Shown: positions 17,910 through 26,808 of the stretch, piece after piece
How the letters are laid out: every line of letters starts with the position of its first letter
How positions within the stretch are numbered: the stretch's first letter is position 1
Source of the DNA: Knoellia aerolata DSM 18566
GTDB taxonomy: Bacteria > Actinomycetota > Actinomycetes > Actinomycetales > Dermatophilaceae
Length of the DNA stretch: 35,158 nucleotides
Reading direction: 5' to 3'
Assembly: GCF_000768695.1 (NCBI RefSeq)
Contig: NZ_AVPL01000040.1
Location: 1-35,158, forward strand
Program-made: the position numbers and the translations under genes
The notes under the pieces: generated by a model
Told to the model about the DNA's origin: nothing
The model's input: only the letters and a program-made list of their open reading frames with translations
Database searches by the model: none

Positions 17910-18712
17910 CGACCACCACCCCCGCACGGCTGGGCCTGCGGACCGTCGCCCTGGGCTACCTCGTGCTCCTCGTCGCCGTGCCGATCGCCCTCATCCTCTG
18001 GCGGAGCTTCGAGCCCGGCGTCGGCGCGTTCGTCGAGTCGGTGCGCACCCCGGCGGCACTCGCCGCGCTGAACCTCTCCCTGCTCATCGTCGCGATCGTC
18101 GTCCCGCTCAACGTCGTCTTCGGCGTCGGGACCGCGCTCGCCCTCGTGCGCGGTCGCTTCCCCGGCAAGGGCCTGCTCCAGGCCGTCGTCGACCTGCCGT
18201 TCGCGGTCTCGCCGATCGTCGTGGGCGTGGCGCTCATCCTCCTGTGGGGCTCGGGCGGCTGGTTCGGCGGCGTCGAGGGCCTCGGCCTCCAGGTGATCTT
18301 CGGCCTGCCCGGGATGGTCATCGCCACCCTCTTCGTCACGCTGCCGTTCGTCGTGCGCGAGGTCGAGCCGGTGCTGCACGAGATCGGCACCGAGCAGGAG
18401 CAGGCGGCCTCGACGCTCGGCGCGAGCTCGTGGCAGACCTTCTGGCGGATCACCCTCCCGGCGATCCGCTGGGGACTCACCTACGGCGTCGTGCTGACGA
18501 TCGCCCGCGCGCTGGGCGAGTTCGGCGCCGTGATCATGGTCAGCTCCGGCTTCCCCGGTGTCTCCCAGACCCTCACCCTGCTCGTCCACTCCCGCTACAT
18601 CGACGACCACAACGCCTACGGCGCGTATGCCGCCGCGACCCTGCTCATGGGTCTCGCGGTCGCGACGTTGCTGGGGATGACCCTGCTCGACCGCAAGAGG
18701 AGCACCCGATGA
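17906..18712 (+). CDS. cysW: Sulfate ABC transporter permease CysW
   Basis: Second permease of the sulfate importer, 268 residues with six predicted helices. The EAA-type coupling loop is [22 protein letters not shown], and [13 protein letters not shown] is the CysW counterpart of the CysT GEYGSVV segment. It overlaps cysT and cysA by four bases on each side (ATGA junctions), which favours equal synthesis of the subunits. Confidence 0.94.
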   Translation: MTTTTPARLGLRTVALGYLVLLVAVPIALILWRSFEPGVGAFVESVRTPAALAALNLSLLIVAIVVPLNVVFGVGTALALVRGRFPGKGLLQAVVDLPFAVSPIVVGVALILLWGSGGWFGGVEGLGLQVIFGLPGMVIATLFVTLPFVVREVEPVLHEIGTEQEQAASTLGASSWQTFWRITLPAIRWGLTYGVVLTIARALGEFGAVIMVSSGFPGVSQTLTLLVHSRYIDDHNAYGAYAAATLLMGLAVATLLGMTLLDRKRSTR

Positions 18713-19719
18713 TCACCGTGACCGGCGCCAGGAAGAGCTACGGCGACTTCACCGCACTCGACGACGTGTCGCTCGAGATCCCCGCTGGGACGCTCACGGC
18801 GCTGCTGGGCCCGAGCGGCTCCGGCAAGTCGACCCTGCTGCGCGCCATCGCCGGGCTCGAGGGCCTCGACGGGGGACGGGTCGTCATCGGCGGGCGCGAC
18901 GTCACCGGCGTGCCGCCCCAGAAGCGGGGGATCGGCTTCGTCTTCCAGCACTACGCCGCCTTCAAGCACATGACGGTGCGCGACAACGTCGCGTTCGGGC
19001 TGACCATCCGCAAGCGCCCCAAGGCCGAGATCGCGCGCAAGGTCGACGACCTCCTCGAGATCGTCGGGCTCGACGGGTTCCAGCACCGCTACCCGGCCCA
19101 GCTCTCCGGTGGGCAGCGCCAGCGGATGGCCCTGGCCCGGGCGCTCGCCGTCGACCCGGAGGTCCTGCTGCTCGACGAGCCGTTCGGCGCCCTCGACGCC
19201 AAGGTGCGCGCGGACCTGCGCCAGTGGCTGCGTCGCCTCCACGACGAGGTCCACGTGACGACGGTCCTCGTCACCCACGACCAGGAGGAGGCGCTCGACG
19301 TCGCGGACCGGATCGCCGTCCTCAACAAGGGGCGCATCGAGCAGGTCGGTGACCCCGTGGCGCTCTACGACCGCCCCGCCAACGACTTCGTCATGTCGTT
19401 CCTCGGCTCGGTCGCGCGGCTGGGCGGCCAGCTCGTGCGGCCCCACGACATCGCGCTCCACCGCACCCGGGAGCGCGCCCTGCAGCTCGACGCCCGGGTG
19501 GGTGGTTCGCCCGGCGTCATCGAGGCCGTCGTCGAACGCGTCGTCCGGCTCGGGTTCGAGGTCCGGGTCGACCTGCGCGCCGACACGGGGGAGCGCTTCG
19601 CCGCCCAGCTCACCCGTGCCGAGGCCGACGCGCTCGCGCTGCAGGCCGGCGACACGGTCTTCGCGCACACGGTGCAGGCCGTCAACCCCGCCGAGGCCGA
19701 GCCCGCCCTCGCCATCTGA
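18709..19719 (+). CDS. cysA: Sulfate ABC transporter ATPase CysA
   Basis: ATPase of the sulfate importer, 336 residues. Walker [10 protein letters not shown] is at residues 34-42. The Q-loop ([13 protein letters not shown]), signature [15 protein letters not shown], Walker [12 protein letters not shown] and H-loop [10 protein letters not shown] follow in order. The last ~100 residues form a short regulatory domain beginning at [10 protein letters not shown], as in CysA and related importers. The ATG overlaps the cysW stop. No assimilatory genes (cysDN, cysH, cysK) are in the window. Confidence 0.95.
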   Translation: MITVTGARKSYGDFTALDDVSLEIPAGTLTALLGPSGSGKSTLLRAIAGLEGLDGGRVVIGGRDVTGVPPQKRGIGFVFQHYAAFKHMTVRDNVAFGLTIRKRPKAEIARKVDDLLEIVGLDGFQHRYPAQLSGGQRQRMALARALAVDPEVLLLDEPFGALDAKVRADLRQWLRRLHDEVHVTTVLVTHDQEEALDVADRIAVLNKGRIEQVGDPVALYDRPANDFVMSFLGSVARLGGQLVRPHDIALHRTRERALQLDARVGGSPGVIEAVVERVVRLGFEVRVDLRADTGERFAAQLTRAEADALALQAGDTVFAHTVQAVNPAEAEPALAI

Positions 19720-19725
19720 CGCGCT

Positions 19726-19752
19726 CCCGCGGATTCGGAGCGGACCCGCGGG
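19726..19752 (+). terminator. Possible terminator after cysA
   Basis: CCCGCGG (19726-19732) pairs with CCGCGGG (19746-19752) across a 13-base loop, just after the cysA stop. The stem is short and has no T-tract, so the call is weak. Confidence 0.35.
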
Positions 19753-19758
19753 GTGGGA

Positions 19759-19764
19759 CACAAT
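19759..19764 (+). promoter_or_regulatory. Leaderless -10 element (CACAAT)
   Basis: CACAAT, a one-base variant of TAnnnT, ends six bases before the GTG at 19771. The geometry equals that of ffh and the 5945 gene. It is the reason for preferring GTG 19771 over an earlier in-frame GTG at 19753, which lies upstream of this element. Confidence 0.5.
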
Positions 19765-19770
19765 GCGCCT

Positions 19771-21306
19771 GTGGACCCCGTGCAGACCGTGACGAGCGAG
19801 GGAGCCGAGGCCGGCCCCGGCGTCGACCCCGACGACCTCGCCACGCTGCTCCGTGTCCTCGAGGAGCTCCCGGCCCTCGACGCCGAGCACCCCGACATCC
19901 AGACGGTGAAGCGGGCGACCGGCCGGATGTACAAGCGGGTCCGCAAGGCCCGCCGCCGCGAGGCCAAGCAGCCGCAGATCGACCACGACGAGGCGATCCT
20001 CGCCCGGACCGCCACGGGGTCGCCGATGCGCATCGACGACGAGACCAAGGGCATCCTCCTCGACGTGCCCCCGGCGGGCGCGACGGTGGGGGAGCTCATC
20101 AACCCGCGCGGCTGCTACATCTGCAAGGCCGACTACACGCTCATCGACGCGTTCTACCACTGGCTCTGCCCGACCTGCGCCGCCAAGAGCCACGCCAAGC
20201 GGGAGCAGCGCGCCGACCTCACCGGCAAGCGCGCCCTGCTCACCGGGGGCCGGGCCAAGATCGGCATGTACATCGCGCTCATGCTCCTGCGCGACGGCGC
20301 CCACCTGACGATCACGACCCGCTTCCCCCACGACGCGGCGAGGAGGTTTGCGGCGCAGCCGGACTCGCACGAGTGGATCGACCGGCTCAAGGTCGTCGGC
20401 ATCGACCTGCGCGACCCCACCCAGGTCGTCGCGCTCGCGGACGAGGTCGCCGCCGCCGGTCCGCTCGACATCCTCATCAACAACGCGGCGCAGACCGTGC
20501 GCCGCTCGCCGGGCTCCTACTCGCACCTCGTCGACGGCGAGCAGGTGCCGCTCGAGAGCACCGTGCGCTACCCCGAGCTCGTGACCTTCGACCGGATCAG
20601 CGACGCCCACCCCGCCAACCTCCTCGGCACCCTGACCGCCAACAAGGTCGCGCACCACGAGGGAGAGAGCGAGGAGGAGGCGGCCCACTCGCTCGCCCAG
20701 CGCACTGCGGCCTCGATGACCGAGATGGCCCTCACCGCCGGGCACGCGAGCCTCGAGGCGCACCTCGAGGGGACCGCCGTCGACGCCGGGGGCCTCCTGC
20801 CCGACACGCAGCGCAACAACAGCTGGACCCAGGTCGTCGACGAGGTCGACCCGCTCGAGCTCCTCGAGGTCCAGCTCTGCAACTCGACCGCGCCCTTCAT
20901 CCTCATCTCGCGGCTGCGCCCGTCGCTGCGCGCTGCGGTCGCCGCGGGCGCCCGACGCGCCTACGTCGTCAACGTCTCGGCGATGGAGGGCCAGTTCTCG
21001 CGCCGCTACAAGGGGCCCGGCCACCCGCACACCAACATGGCCAAGGCCGCCCTCAACATGCTCACCCGGACGAGCTCGGGCGAGATGTTCGAGACCGACC
21101 GCATCCTCATGACCGCCGTCGACACCGGCTGGATCACCGACGAGCGCCCCCACCACGAGAAGCTGCGCATCGCCGCCGAGGGCTGGCACGCCCCGCTCGA
21201 CCTCGTCGACGGCGCCGCCCGCGTCTACGACCCGATCGTGCGCGGCGAGGCCGGCGAGGACCTCTACGGCTCCTTCGTCAAGGACTACGAGCCCAGTCCC
21301 TGGTGA
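19771..21306 (+). CDS. SDR-fold protein with N-terminal Cys4 motif, atypical active site
   Basis: The 511-residue protein joins an N-terminal region of about 110 residues (helical, with a basic KRVRKARRREAK stretch), a Cys4 motif (C115-x2-C118-x14-C133-x2-C136, zinc-binding in appearance) and a short-chain dehydrogenase/reductase domain. The nucleotide site is LTGGRAKIG (residues 157-165) and ILINNAAQT is the SDR NNAG counterpart. S403 (VNVSAMEG) and K425 (NMAKAALNM) match the catalytic Ser and Lys. The residue four before that Lys, normally Tyr, is T421. The nearest tyrosine is Y413. A Glu-rich insertion (about residues 270-345) separates the halves. The substrate is unknown. The gene stands between the sulfate importer and a phosphotransferase with its own promoter. 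Confidence 0.8.
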   Translation: MDPVQTVTSEGAEAGPGVDPDDLATLLRVLEELPALDAEHPDIQTVKRATGRMYKRVRKARRREAKQPQIDHDEAILARTATGSPMRIDDETKGILLDVPPAGATVGELINPRGCYICKADYTLIDAFYHWLCPTCAAKSHAKREQRADLTGKRALLTGGRAKIGMYIALMLLRDGAHLTITTRFPHDAARRFAAQPDSHEWIDRLKVVGIDLRDPTQVVALADEVAAAGPLDILINNAAQTVRRSPGSYSHLVDGEQVPLESTVRYPELVTFDRISDAHPANLLGTLTANKVAHHEGESEEEAAHSLAQRTAASMTEMALTAGHASLEAHLEGTAVDAGGLLPDTQRNNSWTQVVDEVDPLELLEVQLCNSTAPFILISRLRPSLRAAVAAGARRAYVVNVSAMEGQFSRRYKGPGHPHTNMAKAALNMLTRTSSGEMFETDRILMTAVDTGWITDERPHHEKLRIAAEGWHAPLDLVDGAARVYDPIVRGEAGEDLYGSFVKDYEPSPW

Positions 21307-21325
21307 CGGGCCGAGAGCGTGTGCC

Positions 21326-22345
21326 GTGACGTCCCTCGGGGAGTGGGCGCGCGACGCCTTCGGGCTGGGTGAGGGAGGCGTCACCCTCACCGTGGTCGCC
21401 CGCGGGGCGCAGGGCCGGATCTCGCTGCTCGGCGTGGGCGACCGGCGCTACGCGCTGAAGCAGCCGTTCGGGACCGTCGACGAGGACGACCTCCGTCGCG
21501 AGGCCGCCCACCTCGAGCACTTCGTTCGCGCGGGCATCGAGGTGCCGGCCCACGTCGGCGACCCGACCGGCCGGTATGCCGTCCCGGTCCCGGAGGCGTT
21601 CGGTGGGGGACAGGCGCGCATCACGCGGTGGGTCGAGGGGCGGGCCGTCGGGACGGCCACGGACGGCCTGGCCACCCGGCTCGGCACCCTGCTGGGCTCG
21701 CTGCACGGCGCAGCCCCGAGCAGTGACGAGGCTCCGAGCGGGTGGTACCGCACGATGCCCGCGGCGGAGGTCTGGCACGACCTGCTCGTCCGCAGCGAGG
21801 GACAGCCGTGGGTCGACGCCCTGTCCCGGCGCCTGCCCGACCTCGAGGACCACGCCCGCCGCGTCGAGCGTGTCGGTCCACCTCGAGGACGCCTCGTCGT
21901 CGGGCACCGCGACCTGCACCCCGACAACGTCCTCGTCGCCCCGGACGGCTCGCTTCGCGCCATCGACTGGGAGGACGCCGGCCCGACCGACCCCCATCGC
22001 GAGCTCGCCAAGGTCCTCGTCCAGTGGCACGTCGACGGGGACGACGTCGACGAGGACGCCGTCACCGCGACCGTCGAGGCCTACTGCACGGCCGGGGGCC
22101 CGGGACGGGTCGAGGCGCTCGACGACTTCACCATGGTGCTGTGCAGTGACGCGAACTTCCTCGCCGGGCAGATCCGCTCTGCGCTCGATCCGGGTCTGGC
22201 GCAGGAGCACCGGGAGCCGGTGCTCACCGAGATCGAGCAGAGCCTCGCGACGTACGTCCCCACCCCGGACGCCCTGACCCGGGTCCTCGCCGCGGCCCGG
22301 GCGGCGACGGCGAGCACGAGGCCCGCCACCGACGGCCAGCGGTGA
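21326..22345 (+). CDS. APH-family phosphotransferase
   Basis: The 339-residue protein has a kinase-like fold of the aminoglycoside phosphotransferase/choline kinase family. The catalytic loop is GHRDLHPDNVLV with D196, and AIDWEDAGPTDPHREL provides the DFG-like metal-binding Asp. RYALKQP near residue 40 would be the ATP-binding lysine. Such proteins phosphorylate small molecules such as antibiotics, homoserine, fructosamine or macrolides. Nothing here points to resistance rather than housekeeping metabolism. The GTG start follows the SDR stop by 19 bp, so the two may be co-transcribed. Confidence 0.82.
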   Translation: MTSLGEWARDAFGLGEGGVTLTVVARGAQGRISLLGVGDRRYALKQPFGTVDEDDLRREAAHLEHFVRAGIEVPAHVGDPTGRYAVPVPEAFGGGQARITRWVEGRAVGTATDGLATRLGTLLGSLHGAAPSSDEAPSGWYRTMPAAEVWHDLLVRSEGQPWVDALSRRLPDLEDHARRVERVGPPRGRLVVGHRDLHPDNVLVAPDGSLRAIDWEDAGPTDPHRELAKVLVQWHVDGDDVDEDAVTATVEAYCTAGGPGRVEALDDFTMVLCSDANFLAGQIRSALDPGLAQEHREPVLTEIEQSLATYVPTPDALTRVLAAARAATASTRPATDGQR

Positions 22346-22463
22346 GTGCCCAGAGCCCGAACACCAGCCCGGTCGCGGGGTGCGGGTCGCCCGGCCACGG
22401 CAGGACCGCAGCGGGCCCCGGGACAGGGGTGGACGGCATACGTCTCGGTGGTGGGGCGCAGCC

Positions 22464-22479
22464 GGTGGTCCGGACCACC
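22464..22479. promoter_or_regulatory. 16-bp perfect palindrome over the expected -35 region of rpsP
   Basis: GGTGGTCCGGACCACC is a perfect palindrome 14 bp upstream of the CAGAAT -10 of rpsP. It covers the place where a -35 with 17-bp spacing would fall (22470-22475). It could be an operator. In DNA this GC-rich one or two such palindromes per 35 kb are expected by chance. Confidence 0.3.
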
Positions 22480-22487
22480 TGAGGCGG

Positions 22488-22500
22488 TCTGGCAGAATGG
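22488..22500 (+). promoter_or_regulatory. rpsP promoter -10 region (TCTGGCAGAATGG)
   Basis: CAGAAT (22493-22498) is a good -10 element. The surrounding TCTGGCAGAATGG is nearly repeated before rplS (TCTGGCAGACTTG at 27410), which suggests a shared ribosomal-protein promoter type. Transcription from here would give a leader of about 115 nt. The rest of the 22346-22621 region holds the palindrome at 22464 and one GTATGCCG octamer (22434); I see no gene in it. Confidence 0.6.
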
Positions 22501-22621
22501 TCGGCTGTACACCTTCTGTCCGGCACCGATGTCGGCTGGATGCCTACCCCGGGCATCGGTACCCCGCGTGTGTTCCGCCGCGGTCTGGCCGTGCCCACAA
22601 CTGGAAACGGAGACCACCCAC

Positions 22622-23167
22622 GTGGCCGTCAAGATTCGTCTCAAGCGCATGGGCAAGATCCATGCACCGTTCTACCGCGTCGTCGTCATGGACTCGCGCA
22701 CCAAGCGCGATGGCCGGGCCATCGAGGAGATCGGCAAGTACCACCCCACCGAGGAGCCGTCGGTCATCGACATCGACGGTGAGCGCGCCCAGTACTGGCT
22801 CAGCCAGGGTGCGCAGCCGACCGAGGCCGTCGCCGCACTGCTCAAGGTGACCGGTGACTGGCAGAAGTACAAGGGCGAGCCCGGCGCCGAGGGCACGCTC
22901 AAGCTCAAGGAGCCCAAGCCGAAGAAGAAGGACCTCTACGAGGCCGCCCTCGCCGCCGCCGGCAAGTCCGAGAGCGACGACTCCTCGCGCGCGACCACCG
23001 CGAAGAAGAAGGCCGCCAAGAAGGACGAGGAGAAGGCCGAGGCCCCGAAGGCCGACGAGGTCGCCCCCGCGGCCGACACCGACTCCAGCGGCGCCTCGAG
23101 CGAGAGCGCCGACGCTCCCGCCGAGGGCGCGGACACCCCGGCCAAGGCTGACGAGGCAGGGGCCTGA
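22622..23167 (+). CDS. rpsP: 30S ribosomal protein S16 (bS16) with long C-terminal tail
   Basis: Ribosomal protein bS16, needed for 30S assembly. The GTG start has ACGGAGA 9-15 bases upstream. The first ~85 residues are canonical ([46 protein letters not shown]). The product is 181 residues against 80-90 in E. coli. The extra ~95 residues are a low-complexity Lys/Ala then Glu/Asp/Ala tail with repeated AAKKK-type blocks, as in several actinobacterial S16 proteins. It heads a short operon with khpA. Confidence 0.96.
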   Translation: MAVKIRLKRMGKIHAPFYRVVVMDSRTKRDGRAIEEIGKYHPTEEPSVIDIDGERAQYWLSQGAQPTEAVAALLKVTGDWQKYKGEPGAEGTLKLKEPKPKKKDLYEAALAAAGKSESDDSSRATTAKKKAAKKDEEKAEAPKADEVAPAADTDSSGASSESADAPAEGADTPAKADEAGA

Positions 23168-23169
23168 CC

Positions 23170-23412
23170 GTGCTCGAAGAGGCGCTGGAGCACCTCGTCA
23201 CCGGGATCGTCGACCACAAGGACGAGGTCAAGGTCGTGCGCAAGGAGCTCCGTCGTGGCGAGATCATCGAGGTCCGGGTCCACCCCGAGGACCTCGGTCG
23301 CGTCATCGGCCGCTCCGGCCGCACCGCCAGCGCGCTGCGCACGGTGATGACCGCCCTCGCCGGTGGCCGTCCGGTCCGGATCGACATCGTCGACACCGAC
23401 CGGGTGCGCTGA
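23170..23412 (+). CDS. khpA: KH-domain RNA-binding protein KhpA
   Basis: An 80-residue protein made of one KH domain with the RNA-contacting GxxG loop in GRVIGRSGRTASALR. The family (KhpA/YlqC) sits between rpsP and rimM in most actinobacteria and firmicutes and binds RNA, often with KhpB/Jag. The GTG start is two bases after the rpsP stop, so it is co-transcribed. A strong hairpin follows. Confidence 0.93.
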   Translation: MLEEALEHLVTGIVDHKDEVKVVRKELRRGEIIEVRVHPEDLGRVIGRSGRTASALRTVMTALAGGRPVRIDIVDTDRVR

Positions 23413-23437
23413 CCGCCCCGAGCCCCACACGGCTCAC

Positions 23438-23473
23438 ACGAACGCGTCGCACCTGCGGGTGCGGCGCGTTCGT
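23438..23473 (+). terminator. Intrinsic terminator-like hairpin after khpA
   Basis: The arms 23438-23452 and 23459-23473 pair over 15 bp, with one G-U pair and a six-base loop (CTGCGG). No T-tract follows. It separates rpsP-khpA from rimM, whose ATG is 28 bp downstream. Confidence 0.8.
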
Positions 23474-23489
23474 CGTGCCCGCCCCCTGA

Positions 23490-23495
23490 GAGGAT
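23490..23495 (+). promoter_or_regulatory. Possible leaderless -10 element (GAGGAT) of rimM
   Basis: GAGGAT ends six bases before the rimM ATG and keeps the A2 and T6 of TAnnnT. It directly follows the khpA terminator, where a new promoter would be useful. The same bases could instead be read as a Shine-Dalgarno (GAGAGGA), so the call is uncertain. Confidence 0.35.
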
Positions 23496-23501
23496 CTGCC
23501 C

Positions 23502-24053
23502 ATGCCCCGCAGCACCGACTCCCTGCTCATCGCCCGCATCGGCAAGCCCCACGGGCTGGGCGGCGAGGTGACCGTGCAGACGCACACCGACGACCCGGAG
23601 CGCCGGTTCGTCCCCGGCCGCGTGTTCGACACCGAGGCCGAGCCCGGTACCGGCGTCCCGCGCGTCCTCACCCTGTCGAGCGCCCGCAAGCACCAGCAGA
23701 CCTGGCTGCTCGGGTTCGCCGAGATCCCGGACCGCACCGGGGCGGAGTCGCTGCGGGGGACGCGCCTGTTCGTCGAGCCGACCGAGCTGGACGCTGCCGA
23801 GGACGACGACGAGGAGGGCTGGTACGAGCACGACCTCGTCGGGCTCGTCGTCGTCGACCCCGCGGGTGACGAGCTCGGCAAGGTCACCGGCCTCGTGGTC
23901 GGCGCCGCCCAGGACCTCCTCGAGGTGCGGCTCACGGGTGGACGGGACGCCCTCGTGCCCTTCGTCGAGGCCATCGTGACCGACGTCGACACCGAGGCCG
24001 GACGGGTCGTCGTCGACGCCCCGGCCGGGCTCTTCGACCTCGACGAGTCCTGA
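23502..24053 (+). CDS. rimM: 16S rRNA processing protein RimM
   Basis: Ribosome maturation factor that binds S19 and the 30S head. The 183-residue product has the RimM N-terminal barrel ([20 protein letters not shown]) and the PRC-barrel C-terminal half ([41 protein letters not shown]). An acidic stretch (AAEDDDEEG) links them. It is followed 17 bp later by trmD, the usual pair. Confidence 0.94.
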   Translation: MPRSTDSLLIARIGKPHGLGGEVTVQTHTDDPERRFVPGRVFDTEAEPGTGVPRVLTLSSARKHQQTWLLGFAEIPDRTGAESLRGTRLFVEPTELDAAEDDDEEGWYEHDLVGLVVVDPAGDELGKVTGLVVGAAQDLLEVRLTGGRDALVPFVEAIVTDVDTEAGRVVVDAPAGLFDLDES

Positions 24054-24070
24054 GAGAGGCCGGCCCCGCC

Positions 24071-25279
24071 ATGCGCCTGGACGTCATCTCGATCTTCCCG
24101 GAGTACCTCGCACCGCTCGACCTGTCGCTCATCGGCAAGGCCCGGCGGGACGGGCTGCTCGACCTGCACGTCCACGACCTGCGCGACTTCGCCCACGACC
24201 GGCACCGCACGGTGGACGACTCGCCGTACGGCGGCGGTGCGGGCATGGTCATGAAGGCCGGACCGTGGAGCGAGGCCATCGACCACGTCGTGACGCAGGG
24301 CGCCTCCGCCCTGGGCGAGCCCGCCGCCGTGCCGACCCTCGTCGTCCCCGGCCCCGGCGGGGAGCCGTTCACCCAGCAGATCGCCCGGGAGCTCGCCGAC
24401 GAGCCCTGGCTGGCGTTCGCGTGCGGTCGCTACGAGGGCATCGACGAGCGGGTCTACGAGTGGGCCGGCGAACGCATGCCGGTCCGGGTGCTGTCGCTCG
24501 GTGACTACGTCCTCAACGGTGGCGAGGTCGCCGTGCTCGCGATGGTGGAGGCGGTCGCCCGCCTCCTGCCCGGCGTCATCGGCAACGCCGAGTCGCTCGT
24601 CGAGGAGTCGCACGAGGACGGGCTGCTCGAGTACCCCGTCTACACCAAGCCCGCCGAGTGGGACGGTCGTGCCGTGCCCGAGGTGCTGCTCGGCGGCAAC
24701 CACCGGGCCATCGCGGCGTGGCGGCAGGAGCAGCGGGTGCAGCGCACCGCCGCGCGCCGTCCCGACCTGCTGCCTCCGGCGGCCGCCGCGGCCGGGCTGC
24801 GGGAGCTCGAGGAGCGGGTCGCGACCCCCGCGGACGCCCCCGACCTCCAGGTCCTCACCCGCGCGTGCTGGCTGCCCGAGATCGCCCGCTACGGGATGTT
24901 CGCCGTGGGGGAGGAGCCGCTCGAGGAGGTCCGCGACGGCATCCGCGACTGGGACACGCGCGTGTGGCGCAAGGACGGTCAGCTCGTCGCCTCGGTGCGC
25001 GTGCGCCGCGACCCGGACGTCGCCGGGACCTGGCAGATCGGGCGGCTCATGGTCGCGCCGTACCTCCAGGGCCGTGGCCTGGGACGTGAGCTGCTCGAGT
25101 ATGCCGAGTCGCTGGCTCCCGAGGACACCGACACCCTCTGGCTCAACACCGGGGCCAAGAGCACCGAGAACCTCCGGATGTACCGCAAGGCCGGCTACCG
25201 GGTACGCCCCGGCGAGGGAGCCTTCCCGGGGACGGTCGACCTCACCAAGCGCCGGTCGTCGGGGACGGTGTCCGGATGA
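24071..25279 (+). CDS. trmD: tRNA (guanine-N1)-methyltransferase TrmD fused to a GNAT acetyltransferase domain
   Basis: TrmD methylates G37 of tRNAs with an SPOUT trefoil-knot fold, preventing frameshifts. Residues 1 to about 235 are canonical: [63 protein letters not shown] and [18 protein letters not shown]. The reading frame then continues without a stop into a second domain of about 150 residues. That domain carries [21 protein letters not shown] (acetyl-CoA loop QGRGLG near residue 333) and [13 protein letters not shown], both typical of GNAT N-acetyltransferases. The total of 402 residues exceeds the usual 230-270. The GNAT substrate is unknown. The stop overlaps the next ATG (ATGA). 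Confidence 0.93.
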   Translation: MRLDVISIFPEYLAPLDLSLIGKARRDGLLDLHVHDLRDFAHDRHRTVDDSPYGGGAGMVMKAGPWSEAIDHVVTQGASALGEPAAVPTLVVPGPGGEPFTQQIARELADEPWLAFACGRYEGIDERVYEWAGERMPVRVLSLGDYVLNGGEVAVLAMVEAVARLLPGVIGNAESLVEESHEDGLLEYPVYTKPAEWDGRAVPEVLLGGNHRAIAAWRQEQRVQRTAARRPDLLPPAAAAAGLRELEERVATPADAPDLQVLTRACWLPEIARYGMFAVGEEPLEEVRDGIRDWDTRVWRKDGQLVASVRVRRDPDVAGTWQIGRLMVAPYLQGRGLGRELLEYAESLAPEDTDTLWLNTGAKSTENLRMYRKAGYRVRPGEGAFPGTVDLTKRRSSGTVSG

Positions 25280-25920
25280 GCGACCACCGGCCCGGCGCCG
25301 CCACGTCACCGCCGCCCCCGCCACCGGCCCTCGTCGACCTGCGTCAGGCCCACGAGGCGGTGGTCCGCCAGCTCCGGATCGGCCGGCTCGCGGCGCTGGG
25401 GACCATGGTCGGGTTCGCCCTGCTCCTGGGCTTCGCCGTCACGGCCGTCAGTCCGGGCCCACGGGGACTCGCGGCGGGCCTCCTGGCCTGCGTCGGGTTC
25501 CTGGCCCTCCTCGCAGGGCTCATCGCCGTCTCGGTGCGCAAGGACGCACGCCTGGGTGGGCCCGCCGGGCCGGGTCCGTCGAGCCTCGGCCAGGTCGTGA
25601 CCAGCGCCCCGGGTCAGCAGGTGTGGACGGCGCTCTCCGCGGGCCTGTCCGCGCAGGGCTTCTCGCCGCCGCGGGCCACCGACCCCAACACCGTCGTCGC
25701 GACGCGCTCGCTGTCGACGGCGAGCTGGGGAGAGACCATGACCGTCCGCGTCGAGCCGCACACCGGCGGAAGGGGCCTGGTCACGGTCTGGTCGCGGCCG
25801 GCATACCCGCTGCAGTGGCTCGACTACGGACGCAACCGCCGCCACGCGAACGCCGTCCTCGCCGCGGTCCCGGACGTGCACGAAGAGGTTCACGAACCGC
25901 ACCGGGACTCGCAAACCTGA
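25276..25920 (+). CDS. Two-helix membrane protein of unknown function
   Basis: The 214-residue protein has a Pro-rich N-terminus, two adjacent membrane segments (about residues 39-58 and 64-87) and a soluble C-terminal domain of about 120 residues. That domain begins at [15 protein letters not shown] and contains [21 protein letters not shown] recognise no family. The ATG overlaps the trmD stop, so it is the last gene of the rimM-trmD unit. A bidirectional hairpin follows and separates it from a convergent gene. Confidence 0.72.
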   Translation: MSDHRPGAATSPPPPPPALVDLRQAHEAVVRQLRIGRLAALGTMVGFALLLGFAVTAVSPGPRGLAAGLLACVGFLALLAGLIAVSVRKDARLGGPAGPGPSSLGQVVTSAPGQQVWTALSAGLSAQGFSPPRATDPNTVVATRSLSTASWGETMTVRVEPHTGGRGLVTVWSRPAYPLQWLDYGRNRRHANAVLAAVPDVHEEVHEPHRDSQT

Positions 25921-25924
25921 TCGA

Positions 25925-25961
25925 TCCGGCTCGCGAGACACGAAGGGGCTCGCGAGCCGGA
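25925..25961. terminator. Bidirectional terminator between convergent genes
   Basis: TCCGGCTCGCGAG (25925-25937) and its exact complement (25949-25961) form a 13-bp stem with an 11-base loop. It lies between the ends of the 25276 gene (plus) and the 25975 gene (minus) and can serve both. No T-tract is present on either side. Confidence 0.82.
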
Positions 25962-25974
25962 CTTCCGCTTCGGC

Positions 25975-26733
25975 TCAGGGCCGCAGCCGCGCCCGCAGGT
26001 CGTCGGGCAGGAGCCGCGCCCCGCTGATGAGCCGCCCGGCGACGACCGCCGTCGTCGTCTGCGCCGCCATGATCCCCAGCAGCACGAGCACCTGCGCCGC
26101 CGCCGCCTGGGCCGGCGACCCGCCGCCGAGCAGCACCCCGATGAACGCCCCGGGCAGCGTCACCACCCCGGCCGTGCGCACTTGGTCGAGCCCGGGGATG
26201 AGCGCCTCGGGCAGCCGCCGGTGCACGATCTCGTCGATCGCCTGCGCCCGGGTCAGACCGAGCGACAGCGCCGCGTCGTACTGACCGGTCTCCTCCCGCA
26301 GGGCCGCGAACGCGCGCCGGCCCACGAGGGTGTGACCGTTCATCGTGTTGCCGAGGATGATGCCGACGACGGGGATGAGGGCGATGCCCTCGAGCGGCAC
26401 GGTCCCGGTGAGCAGCACGATGGCGACCACCGGCAGCAGCCCCGCAGCCATCGCCACCGTCGTCCACGGCCACACCCGCACGGCCTCCACGCGACGGGCC
26501 GTGGTCACCACCGCCACCGCGAACATCCCGCAGAGCAGCAGCACCGACAGCCCGAGGTTGCGGGCGACCGCGGTGATGACGAGCGCGGCGACACCCAGCT
26601 GGACGACGGCCCGCCCGGCCGCGACGAGGGTGGAGCCGACGTTCGGGAGCCGCCCCACGGCATACATCGCCACCGTCAGCGCGAGGAGCGCGACGCACGC
26701 CAGGGCGACCGGCCAGCCGGGATCGATGCTCAC
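25975..26733 (-). CDS. UPF0014/FetB-type ABC transporter permease
   Basis: The 252-residue membrane protein has about seven hydrophobic segments and matches UPF0014 (FetB/YbbM). IPVVGIILGNTMNG and LPGAFIGVLLGGGSPAQAA are the characteristic stretches. The LGLTRAQAID segment is the cytoplasmic coupling region. In E. coli FetB pairs with the ATPase FetA and is linked to iron homeostasis. No FetA partner is beside it here, so the ATPase must be elsewhere or the function differs. The GTG start at 26733 is chosen because a TAGCGT -10 lies seven bases upstream. Confidence 0.88.
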   Translation of the reverse strand: MSIDPGWPVALACVALLALTVAMYAVGRLPNVGSTLVAAGRAVVQLGVAALVITAVARNLGLSVLLLCGMFAVAVVTTARRVEAVRVWPWTTVAMAAGLLPVVAIVLLTGTVPLEGIALIPVVGIILGNTMNGHTLVGRRAFAALREETGQYDAALSLGLTRAQAIDEIVHRRLPEALIPGLDQVRTAGVVTLPGAFIGVLLGGGSPAQAAAAQVLVLLGIMAAQTTTAVVAGRLISGARLLPDDLRARLRP

Positions 26734-26740
26734 CGGCGAC

Positions 26741-26746
26741 ACGCTA
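26741..26746 (-). promoter_or_regulatory. Leaderless -10 element (TAGCGT, minus strand)
   Basis: Read on the minus strand, TAGCGT matches TAnnnT and ends seven bases before the GTG at 26733. No Shine-Dalgarno is visible. Confidence 0.6.
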
Positions 26747-26808
26747 TGCGGCGCCGGACCGCACCGCCCGCCCGGCACCCGGTGCCACACTGGCCACCGG
26801 GAGGAACC

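Noticed and set aside
18616-21390. 924-codon minus-strand open frame antisense to cysA and the SDR gene
   Set aside because: No domains, biased Val/Gly/Arg/Glu composition, and it mirrors the third-position GC of the plus-strand genes.
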